Assembly (NCBI GenBank): GCA_964628435.1
Contig: CAZVON010000014.1
Span: 1 to 24,705, forward strand
Reading direction: 5' to 3'
Origin: CAZVON01 sp964628435
GTDB taxonomy: Bacteria > Patescibacteriota > Microgenomatia > Levybacterales > UBA12049
Length of the DNA stretch: 24,705 nt
The position numbers and the translations under genes are program-made. Shown here piece by piece: positions 1 through 5,283 of this stretch. Position 1 is the stretch's first letter, and every line of letters begins with the position of its first letter. The notes below the pieces were generated by a model. That model saw only the letters and a program-made list of their open reading frames with translations. It made no database searches and was not told the origin of the DNA.

Positions 1-215
1 TCAAACAGTTTTAGGTCTTGGTGAGTAGCAAATCCATACAATTCAAGCAGATCTTCTCGAACATGGGTATAGGTAAATAATGTAATTGCATCGCCTTTTT
101 GATAAGAGGATAAAATATCACTATTTACTAGCACTTTATAGCCAACACCAGAAACATCAATTAGTATATAGGGATCATCGCGAAGTTCAACCATTCCTTT
201 GAGCAGGCCAATCAT
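1..215 (-). CDS. ruvA: Holliday junction branch migration protein RuvA, N-terminal part (cut by window edge)
   Basis: Reading the minus strand from an ATG at 215 gives a frame open to the window edge (71 full codons). It begins MIGLLKGMVE and contains VSGVGYKV and THVREDLLELYGF, which are hallmarks of RuvA domain I (the OB fold). RuvA tetramers bind four-way junctions and load the RuvB motor; RuvC then resolves the junction. The start lies 11 bp after the ruvC stop, so the two form an operon, which supports the call. No Shine-Dalgarno is evident. Domains II and III lie outside the window and cannot be judged. Confidence 0.93.
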   Translation of the reverse strand, partial: MIGLLKGMVELRDDPYILIDVSGVGYKVLVNSDILSSYQKGDAITLFTYTHVREDLLELYGFATHQDLKLF

Positions 216-226
216 AACAAGGACGA

Positions 227-709
227 TTATAACACACTGCGTTTTTTTGAAAAGGCGTGGGTAAGAGCAACTGCCAGGGCATCTGCAGTATCGTCTGGTT
301 TGGGAATTTCTTTAAGTTTTAAAATGGTTTGCACCATTTTGCCAACCTGTGTTTTTTCTGCTTTGCCATACCCAGTTACTGCAACTTTTACTTGCAAAGG
401 CGTGTAGACTGCAACTGGAATATTTTTTTCTGCCGCAGCCAAAAGTATCACTCCCCGTGCTTGACCAACTACTAACGCAGTTTTCGCGTTTGTTCCAAAA
501 AACAATTCCTCAATTGCCAAAACATCAGGTTTATATTCTCCAATAATCTTAACAACTGCCTGATGAACCTGCAGCAATCTCTCAGGAAAATCCTGCTCTG
601 CAGAAGTCTCAACACACCCAGAATTCTGAATTCTGAATTCTGAATTCTGAACTTCTATTGATCCCCACCCCATCCGTCCAATCCCCGGATCAATACCCAA
701 AATTACCAT
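227..709 (-). CDS. ruvC: Crossover junction endodeoxyribonuclease RuvC
   Basis: A 160-residue RuvC from the ATG at 709 (a TTG at 715 would add two residues). RuvC is a Mg-dependent nuclease that nicks Holliday junctions symmetrically. The acidic active site is visible: D7 in GIDPG, E67 in LAIEELFF, and D140 and D143 in KPDDTADALAVAL. VGQARGV and the GYGKAEKTQV segment are also typical. Residues 20-30 (VQNSEFRIQNS) are encoded by a heptanucleotide tandem repeat that fills the variable beta1-beta2 turn without changing the usual spacing. The gene is divergent from the antitoxin gene at 810. A possible promoter on the minus strand has TTGTCA at 773-778, overlapping the -35 of the divergent gene. 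Confidence 0.96.
   Translation of the reverse strand: MVILGIDPGIGRMGWGSIEVQNSEFRIQNSGCVETSAEQDFPERLLQVHQAVVKIIGEYKPDVLAIEELFFGTNAKTALVVGQARGVILLAAAEKNIPVAVYTPLQVKVAVTGYGKAEKTQVGKMVQTILKLKEIPKPDDTADALAVALTHAFSKKRSVL
621..650. repeat. Heptanucleotide tandem repeat (GAATTCT)4 inside ruvC
   Basis: GAATTCT is repeated four times without error, with two further bases of a fifth copy. It lies in frame in ruvC and codes for residues about 20-30. The unit length is not a multiple of three, so gain or loss of a single unit would shift the ruvC frame. Confidence 0.95.
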
Positions 710-771
710 ACTCAATTTCCCATTTTCTCACTTCCCATTTTCTATTTCAATTCCAAAATTCATAAATACCA

Positions 772-800
772 TTGACAAAAGTAAAGCGATATGATATAAG
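772..800 (+). promoter_or_regulatory. Sigma70-type promoter of the AbrB/PIN pair, probably leaderless
   Basis: A perfect -35 TTGACA (772-777), a 17-bp spacer and -10 TATAAG (795-800). The ATG of the antitoxin is at 810, only 9 nt past the -10, so transcription would begin at or within a few bases of the start codon. No Shine-Dalgarno fits in the gap. Confidence 0.8.
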
Positions 801-809
801 TAAAGCATT

Positions 810-1073
810 ATGCAAATTACTTTACTGTCTGCGAAAGGACAGGTTACCATACCTAAAAAAATCCAGAGAGAATTAAAAATTGGTCACAGAAGTAAGCTGG
901 CAATTTATCCTCAGAAAGACGCAATTATTATCAAACCATTAAAAACATCAATTACCGAACAAACAGCAGGCAGTTTGGCTCACCTTATTCCAGAAAACAA
1001 AAAAGGGGTACGTTTTAACCAGGTGCTTGATGAAACCCAAAAGATAGCCGCTTCTGAACTTGCCAGTAAATAA
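810..1073 (+). CDS. AbrB/MazE-type antitoxin (VapB-like) of a PIN toxin pair
   Basis: An 87-residue protein whose N-terminus (ITLLSAKGQVTIPKKIQREL, then IGHRSKLAIYP and IIIKPL) is a SpoVT/AbrB swapped-hairpin DNA-binding domain. The C-terminal half is polar and likely wraps the toxin. The stop TAA overlaps the toxin ATG by one base (TAATG at 1071-1075), the usual coupling of vapBC-type operons. Such antitoxins neutralise the partner nuclease and repress their own promoter. The family assignment is firm; the toxin-antitoxin role is inferred from the pairing. Confidence 0.88.
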   Translation: MQITLLSAKGQVTIPKKIQRELKIGHRSKLAIYPQKDAIIIKPLKTSITEQTAGSLAHLIPENKKGVRFNQVLDETQKIAASELASK

Positions 1074-1444
1074 TGGATAAGAAAATTATCGATACGAATA
1101 TATTTCTCCGGCATCTCCTGCAAGATATTCCAGATCAATCTCATGCTGCGACCAGTATTATAAACGATGTCGAAGAGGGAAAAATTACTGGTTTGGTATC
1201 AATACTTGTGATCAATGAGCTAATCTGGATACTAGAAAAGTTTTACCTTCTCAGAAGAGCTGCTTATATTCCAAAATTAATAAAATTATTGCATTTAGAC
1301 CATTTAAAAGTTATGGAGGCAAAAAAAGAATTAATTGAACAAGTTTTGGAGAAAATGCGAAAACAAAAAATCGATTTTACCGATATATATCTTGCCGACA
1401 TAAAAGTCATGTTTTCCATACACCATAGGAAATTAGACTATTAA
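1073..1444 (+). CDS. PIN-domain ribonuclease toxin (VapC-like), C-terminus possibly decayed
   Basis: A 123-residue PIN-fold protein translated from the ATG overlapping the antitoxin stop. PIN toxins are Mg-dependent RNases, often cutting tRNA or rRNA. Visible acidic residues are D7 (IIDTNIFL), E49 (VINELIW) and D101/D104 (DFTDIYLA). The end, MFSIHHRKLDY, resembles the usual '(V/F)FSFDRKL' strand, but the fourth acidic residue is replaced by His (about position 117), and the segment between DIYLA and this strand is shorter than usual. This could be a weakened toxin or simple divergence. Its stop shares TTAA (1441-1444) with the convergent PIN gene. Confidence 0.85.
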   Translation: MDKKIIDTNIFLRHLLQDIPDQSHAATSIINDVEEGKITGLVSILVINELIWILEKFYLLRRAAYIPKLIKLLHLDHLKVMEAKKELIEQVLEKMRKQKIDFTDIYLADIKVMFSIHHRKLDY

Positions 1445-1866
1445 GAAAGAATTTCTTCCAGAAGTTCTTTTGGGGAAACAATACGAAGTGGCAGAAATCT
1501 TTTTTGAATGTCTTCTCTGAGCAAATGTTTTTTATCGAGCGTTACAAGGTGTGAACATTTCGTGAGATTGGCTCCTGCAATAAGATGAGCATCTTTAACG
1601 TCAACTTGGTCTTTGTAAGGAGTTATTTCCTCAGCTGTAATGCTTTCTCGAACTGCTAGTTTGCTTTGGGCAATAAAATGTTCTATCTTCTTTTTGGATT
1701 TTTTAATTCTCTTCATTACTTCTTCTTCTAAAACCTCATCAACAACTGTTTGCGAAGTTACTCCGGTTATTCTACATTGTTTTATATATTTAACTAAAAG
1801 CGAAGATCCTCCTGTTTTGGATAACAGAGCGGCAATAATTACTGAGGCATCAAAATATACTCTCAT
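1441..1866 (-). CDS. PIN-domain protein (toxin-like nuclease), second pair
   Basis: A 141-residue PIN protein from the ATG at 1866. An upstream in-frame extension to 1998 runs over the antitoxin gene and was discarded. The four acidic positions are intact: D6 (VYFDASVIIAALL), E44 (VVDEVLEE), D92 (VDVKDAHLIAGA) and D111 (LVTLDKKHLL). The layout (FDASVI..., KDAHLIA, LVTLDKKHL) is that of the PIN_3 type rather than classical VapC. It lies 25 bp downstream of an AbrB-type antitoxin gene in the same direction, so a toxin role is likely but inferred. It converges on the first pair. Confidence 0.85.
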   Translation of the reverse strand: MRVYFDASVIIAALLSKTGGSSLLVKYIKQCRITGVTSQTVVDEVLEEEVMKRIKKSKKKIEHFIAQSKLAVRESITAEEITPYKDQVDVKDAHLIAGANLTKCSHLVTLDKKHLLREDIQKRFLPLRIVSPKELLEEILS

Positions 1867-1891
1867 GAAGAAGATCGGTTCAAATCTTCTC

Positions 1892-2146
1892 TTACTTGTC
1901 TGTAAGTGATTCTGGCAACTGATCCGCTTTAAGAAACTCGTCGATTTCTGCGTTACTAAAGACTCTGTATGGTGCTTTTTGACCCTGTGGAGTTTCAAGA
2001 ACGATTTTATTTCTTTCTTTTTTTGCTTTGACTATATCGCCTTCCTGAAGTCCCATTTCGTCCCTCCATTTTTTAGGCAAAGTGACCATCCCTTTCCCAA
2101 GGACTTTGAGCCACTCTTCTTGAGGATTAGCTATTGGTTGATTCAT
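1892..2146 (-). CDS. AbrB-type antitoxin, second pair
   Basis: 84 residues with a SpoVT/AbrB domain at about 13-55: WLKVLGKGMVTLPKKWRDEMG, then LQEGDIVKAKKERNKIVLE. The tail (YRVFSNAEIDEFLKADQLP) is the kind of acidic extension that binds toxins. The start at 2146 is supported by a good Shine-Dalgarno (AGGTGA, 2153-2158, 6 nt spacing), unlike most genes here. It is transcribed from the promoter at 2181-2209, and the PIN gene follows 25 bp downstream. Confidence 0.87.
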   Translation of the reverse strand: MNQPIANPQEEWLKVLGKGMVTLPKKWRDEMGLQEGDIVKAKKERNKIVLETPQGQKAPYRVFSNAEIDEFLKADQLPESLTDK

Positions 2147-2152
2147 AATATC

Positions 2153-2209
2153 TCACCTGTCTAACTTTCTAACTTTCTACATTGTAAACTACTAATGGCG
2201 TTTTGTCAA
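2153..2209 (-). promoter_or_regulatory. Promoter, tandem repeat and Shine-Dalgarno of the second antitoxin gene
   Basis: On the minus strand: -35 TTGACA (2204-2209), a 17-bp spacer, -10 TACAAT (2181-2186), then a short leader ending in AGGTGA (2153-2158) six bases before the ATG. The leader start contains an 8-bp unit twice in tandem (AAAGTTAG, 2161-2176) that overlaps the expected transcription start, a plausible autoregulatory site for the antitoxin (inference). Confidence 0.8.
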
Positions 2210-2278
2210 TACTATCTCGAATAAATGCGAATTTATAGTAATCAATGGTTATAAGAAATTGCCCGAGATTTTATTCTC

Positions 2279-3310
2279 CTACCAAAACCAAATCTGATTT
2301 TTTAATTTTTGCGTTAATTTATAACTGTTAGCGTGAATGAAATATCCTAAATAGGATTGCAACGATTGATTAAAGTTTGGCGAATCTATTTTAGTTTTTA
2401 TCTGCTTAAAGATTCTTCTTTTCGTTTTGGTCCGGGGAATTCTGTAGTAAGGTAATGTTAAGTAACCTAAAAAATCTATTCCCCATTCAAGTTTTCGAAA
2501 AATAATTTTTTTAGGGTGCAGATCTAATTTCAACTTGCTACTCAGAAATTCTTTAATTGGCTCAAGGTATAAATTTAGGGATTCTCTATCTGGTGCTAAA
2601 AACAAAAAGTCATCCGCATATCGCAGATAATATTTAACTCCCAGATGATGTTTAACAAATTGATCCAATTCATTCATATAAATATTACCAAATACCTGAG
2701 AAGTTAAATTACCAAGCGGAATACCTTTGCTTTTTCCTTTTTCTGAATGAAAGCTATTTATTACATGTTTAAGCAACCAAATGATATCTGGATCCTTAAT
2801 CTTCTTTTCAAGAAGTTCGAGCAGTATTTCGTGGTCAACTGAGGCAAAGAATTTTTTAATATCGCATTTTAAGGACCAACAATCCCTGGAGTAGTTTTTA
2901 GATACCTTCCTGGCAACTTTTTCCAACCTCTCTACTCCTTTATGAGTTCCTTTACTCAATCGGCAGGAATAAGAATCATAGATAAAAGTTTTATCAAATA
3001 GCTCATATAAAAACTTATAGAGAAGATGGTGCACTACCCTATCGGCAACTGAAGCTTTGTGGATATGACGCTGTTTAGGATCATGAACATAAAACGAGAA
3101 GTACTTGCCATGATGATACGTTTTGTTTTTTAACGCCTCATGTAAATCATTCAAATTATCCTCTAGGTTTCTTTCAAATAATTGGACATCTCCCCTGCTT
3201 CTTTTACCCTTCTTAAACTCATTCCAGGCTTGATAAAGCTGGTCCAATGGGATAAACTCCGAATACTCGAAATTACTTCTGTCCTCTGCCTTTTTCGATT
3301 TATTTTCCAT
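2279..3310 (-). CDS. Reverse transcriptase of a diversity-generating retroelement
   Basis: A 343-residue RT. It copies TR RNA with errors opposite adenine, and the cDNA replaces VR in the target gene. Visible motifs: KNKTYHHGKYFSFYVHDPKQR (RT0/1), DRVVHHLLYKFLYELFDKTFIYDSYSCR (residues 90-117), catalytic Asp at 150 (LKCDIKKFFASVD), the DGR-type motif 4 GIPLGNLTSQ at 196-205 (ordinary group II and retron RTs differ here), YADD at 231-234, and GIDFLGY near 277-283. The length is typical and there is no maturase or endonuclease domain. The TR/VR pair and avd next door confirm the class. The start lies 5 bp from the divergent avd ATG, with no obvious promoter between, so it may be expressed from a TR-containing transcript running antisense through avd. 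Confidence 0.96.
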   Translation of the reverse strand: MENKSKKAEDRSNFEYSEFIPLDQLYQAWNEFKKGKRSRGDVQLFERNLEDNLNDLHEALKNKTYHHGKYFSFYVHDPKQRHIHKASVADRVVHHLLYKFLYELFDKTFIYDSYSCRLSKGTHKGVERLEKVARKVSKNYSRDCWSLKCDIKKFFASVDHEILLELLEKKIKDPDIIWLLKHVINSFHSEKGKSKGIPLGNLTSQVFGNIYMNELDQFVKHHLGVKYYLRYADDFLFLAPDRESLNLYLEPIKEFLSSKLKLDLHPKKIIFRKLEWGIDFLGYLTLPYYRIPRTKTKRRIFKQIKTKIDSPNFNQSLQSYLGYFIHANSYKLTQKLKNQIWFW

Positions 3311-3315
3311 AACTT

Positions 3316-3699
3316 ATGCAATCAAGTAAAGATATTCACACACGCACACACAGTTATAGTCTTGATATTCCAATACTAAGCAAAGCATATGACTTCTATA
3401 AACTCTTCAGCCAATACTTGAGCCTATTCCCTAAAACTAAGAAATATACATTGGGGCAGAAAGTTGACATAACCACTCTTGAAGTAATTGAGCTTATAAT
3501 TGTGGCAGGATATTTACCTCGTGAGCAGAAGCTAGTTTATCTACAAAAAATTAGTGTTAAAGTTGACCTGTTAAAGATATTGTTAAGACTTGCTTCCGAA
3601 ACAAAATGTTTAGAAAACAACAAATACCAGCAACTTATCTCACAACTTCTTGAGATTGGTAAAATGCTTGGCGGTTGGATAAGAACCGTCAAACAATAA
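3316..3699 (+). CDS. avd: DGR accessory protein Avd (four-helix bundle), on the opposite strand
   Basis: 127 residues. From residue 18 on it matches the Avd / four-helix-bundle pattern: IPILSKAYDFYKLF, FPKTKKYTLGQKV, LEVIELIIVAGYLPREQKL, VKVDLLKILLRLASE and IGKMLGGWIRT. Avd forms a basic pentamer that binds the RT and is needed for mutagenic retrohoming. The first ~17 residues are encoded partly by a CA-rich run (3335-3352) and look like a non-conserved extension; no other in-frame start was found. The strand is unusual: RT, TR and target are on minus and avd is on plus, head to head with the RT gene (starts 5 bp apart) and pointing at TR. Confidence 0.9.
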   Translation: MQSSKDIHTRTHSYSLDIPILSKAYDFYKLFSQYLSLFPKTKKYTLGQKVDITTLEVIELIIVAGYLPREQKLVYLQKISVKVDLLKILLRLASETKCLENNKYQQLISQLLEIGKMLGGWIRTVKQ

Positions 3700-3726
3700 A
3701 TTCCCCCTAAAAGAAAAACTATCAGT

Positions 3727-3833
3727 GAACGGAAAGCCATGTTGTCATTACGATTGTCGGACGAATTGTAGTTGACATTAGCTAAACCACCGTAATCGGA
3801 GTTACCACCAATTAGACGGTCACCGTGCTCAAA
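3727..3833 (-). repeat. DGR template repeat (TR)
   Basis: A 107-bp copy of the VR at 4167-4274. Read on the minus strand it has 26 adenines, and VR differs at 18 of them. It is the adenine-rich partner, hence the template. It is open in the VR frame and would read ...GGNSDYGGLANVNYNSSD, then NRNDNMAFRS; AAT/AAC codons dominate, as in known TRs, because they diversify widely without creating stops. It lies 27 bp past the avd stop (opposite strand) and 417 bp before the RT start. After the shared end (ATGGCTTTCCGTTC) TR continues ACTGATAG where VR has TCTGGTAG, an IMH*/IMH-like divergence. Confidence 0.95.
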
Positions 3834-3972
3834 GATAGTATCCAGCTTCTTTATAAGTCACTGAAGATTGATTTCTCTATCTTCTGTATTTCATCCGCCC
3901 AAAAATGTGGGACTAAAGCCGGGTACGTAGTTTCCCTTTTAGGTTTTGCCGGATATTTACTCTTTTAACCCC

Positions 3973-4278
3973 GTGAAGTTAAAACTCTCAAACATTACTC
4001 CAACAAAAGATCCGGTGTCTCAAAAAATTTTTCTTGAGATCATTAACCTGATCAAATCAGATTCTAGAAAATATACGCCAAGTTTTCAAGAAGAAAAATT
4101 CCAAGGGATGGTCCAAGAGCTACTTTTCCAAAGACAAAGAGTTAATTGGAGGGAAATTCTACCAGAGAACGGAAAGCCATGCCGTCACCACGACGGTCGG
4201 ACGAATCGTAGTCGACACCAGCCAAACCACCGCAATCGGAGTCACCACCCACCCAGACGGCCACCGCGCCCAAATTGA
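3973..4278 (+). other. Possible short or remnant coding sequence, antisense to VR
   Basis: An open plus-strand frame between TR and VR, from a GTG at 3973 (TTG at 3946 is also possible). The first ~65 residues look protein-like (KIFLEIINLIKSDSRKY, EEKFQGMVQELLFQRQR, VNWREIL); the last ~37 are simply the antisense of VR (Arg/His/Pro rich). I do not recognise the family. It may be a remnant of a gene truncated when the DGR arrived, a small real gene whose tail would be mutated with VR, or chance. There is no Shine-Dalgarno or clear promoter. Confidence 0.25.
4167..4274 (-). repeat. DGR variable repeat (VR) at the 3' end of the target gene
   Basis: 108 bp matching TR. On the minus strand 18 TR adenines are replaced (17 by G, 1 by C), eight adenines are kept, and nothing else changes except one spot: TR AATT after CCGTCT is GGGTG in VR, one base longer. 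This indel puts the target out of frame, so a TGA is met 12 codons after the VR start region. With one G removed, the frame would read on as DSDCGGLAGVDYDSSDRRG, then DGMAFRSLVEFPSN, to a TAA at 4142-4144. Confidence 0.95.
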
Positions 4279-5039
4279 TCGTTCATTACTTCCCAGGTAT
4301 TAGTTTGACCCCATTCTGGATGATACATATTTCCTAATACATTAAATTCTATCTCTCGAGGGGTTCTCATTAACGCGCTTGCTGGAAGGTTTATTCTGGC
4401 AAATTCGGGTAATATTACTTGCTCTATCTCACCTGCTGAAGGACCAAAACGAGAATTATCTGGAACATACTGGTATTTTTGAATTCTGCCGGAACCTCTT
4501 AAATCCTGCATTAAAGGAGCAAAAGGATCGTTTTCATACATTTGTTGGCCATCTTGGTAATCAGGTTTATTTCTACCCTCAACTAGATACCAACCGGCTC
4601 TTAAAGTGGCTGCGTCTTTTGCAACAGTGCCATCTTTAATTTGTCGCCAAAACCACTCTTCGGGTTTGACTTTCCAGCCAGGTAGTTTATCTTTTTGTGA
4701 TAACTGCTCTCCTGGAAGATAATGTGCTTCAAATCCGGCAACGCCTTTTTCCTTCAGAGCGTCCTGGGTTTTAAATAGTTCTGCTGGAGGTTGTGGGACT
4801 GGGATATCTTTGCCAAAAAAGACTTTAAGAGCTACTGACTCTGCTACTACTAATCTTTGTGCTTCTTGGGTGTTATCTGGAGTTACTGATACAACGCCAT
4901 CTGGAGCAAATGCTCCCCTAGCAGCTGCACGAGCAATAACTAACTGTGCATTCTTAAGGATTCGTGCTGCCCTTGAGTTACCGACCTTAATTTGGGCATA
5001 TTTGTGTCGAGCTAGTAAATCTTGAATCCGCTCTGCCAT
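4242..5039 (-). CDS. DGR target (variable) protein, C-type-lectin-like; currently truncated by a frameshift in VR
   Basis: 265 residues as read (stop at 4242). With a one-base correction inside VR it would be 298 residues, ending at 4142. The first ~110 residues (MAERIQDLLARHKYAQIKVG... and PQPPAELFKTQDALKE) are of unknown fold. From about 110 on (PGWKVKPEEWFWRQIKDG, LRAGWYLVEGRNKPDY, then EFNVLGNMYHPEWGQTNTWEVMNDQFG) it resembles the formylglycine/C-type-lectin scaffold used by DGR variable proteins, with VR forming the exposed ligand-binding face at the C-terminus. No signal peptide or TM is visible, so the site of action is unknown. It has its own promoter (5050-5078). As sequenced, it lacks nearly all of the variable face. 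Confidence 0.85.
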   Translation of the reverse strand: MAERIQDLLARHKYAQIKVGNSRAARILKNAQLVIARAAARGAFAPDGVVSVTPDNTQEAQRLVVAESVALKVFFGKDIPVPQPPAELFKTQDALKEKGVAGFEAHYLPGEQLSQKDKLPGWKVKPEEWFWRQIKDGTVAKDAATLRAGWYLVEGRNKPDYQDGQQMYENDPFAPLMQDLRGSGRIQKYQYVPDNSRFGPSAGEIEQVILPEFARINLPASALMRTPREIEFNVLGNMYHPEWGQTNTWEVMNDQFGRGGRLGGW

Positions 5040-5049
5040 ATGGTTAAGG

Positions 5050-5078
5050 ATATTAGCATTCTATGGGCTATTTGTCAA
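5050..5078 (-). promoter_or_regulatory. Promoter of the DGR target gene
   Basis: Minus strand: -35 TTGACA (5073-5078), a 17-bp spacer and -10 TAATAT (5050-5055), with the ATG at 5039, 10 nt downstream. No Shine-Dalgarno; a leaderless or nearly leaderless transcript is expected. Confidence 0.7.
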
Positions 5079-5098
5079 ATCCGGCTGGCACATTTTTA

Positions 5099-5195
5099 CT
5101 TACCGGGCCCGAAGCTTCGATACTCTCTGTTCACCTGAGAGGTGAATTACAGAGAGCACCTAGGGACTTAGGGGAGGCTTAGGACTCTTTTTAGT
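5099..5195. other. Structured intergenic segment: strong hairpin plus G-rich stretch
   Basis: Between the divergent target and L25 promoters. 5123-5156 folds as CTCTCTG/CAGAGAG (7 bp) stacked on TTCACCT/AGGTGAA (7 bp), with a 3-nt bulge and a GAG loop. It is preceded by a 10-bp palindrome CGAAGCTTCG (5110-5119) and a GGGCCC (5105-5110), and followed by a G-rich part (5161-5182) with two CTTAGG copies and G runs of 3, 4, 2 and 2. I recognise no RNA family. No T-run follows the hairpin directly; a T5 occurs at 5188-5192. It could be a small RNA, a terminator on either strand, or a protein-binding site. Confidence 0.5.
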
Positions 5196-5196
5196 G

Positions 5197-5220
5197 TTTT
5201 AATGTTTTAAAACATTAAAA
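5197..5220. repeat. 24-bp perfect palindrome upstream of the L25 promoter
   Basis: TTTTAATGTTTT is followed directly by its reverse complement AAAACATTAAAA. It lies 26 bp upstream of the L25 -35 element. It may be a dimer binding site or a bidirectional terminator-like stem; the sequence does not decide. Confidence 0.85.
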
Positions 5221-5246
5221 TAATTTGTATGTCTACCAAACGGCGC

Positions 5247-5275
5247 TTGTAAATTTCTACTATTTCATATACAAT
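5247..5275 (+). promoter_or_regulatory. Promoter of the L25 gene, leaderless
   Basis: -35 TTGTAA (5247-5252), a 17-bp spacer and -10 TACAAT (5270-5275). The ATG is at 5284, 8 nt past the -10, so there is essentially no 5' UTR. Confidence 0.75.
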
Positions 5276-5283
5276 ACTGCTTA

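Noticed and set aside
1867..1998. Longer N-terminus of the second PIN protein
   Set aside because: The extension is the antisense/out-of-frame reading of the antitoxin gene and precedes the canonical PIN start MRVYFDASVI.
2221..2236. ATAAAT-GCGA-ATTTAT hairpin as terminator of the RT gene
   Set aside because: Stem is only 6 A/T pairs with no T-run on the relevant strand; too weak to call.
2279..3310. RT as a retron or group II intron RT
   Set aside because: No msr/msd or intron ends, no maturase domain; motif GIPLGNLTSQ, the avd gene and the adenine-specific TR/VR differences all indicate a DGR.
4242..4244. TGA in VR as a recoded codon rather than a frameshift
   Set aside because: The TR/VR alignment shows one extra base just upstream, and the downstream VR matches TR in another frame.
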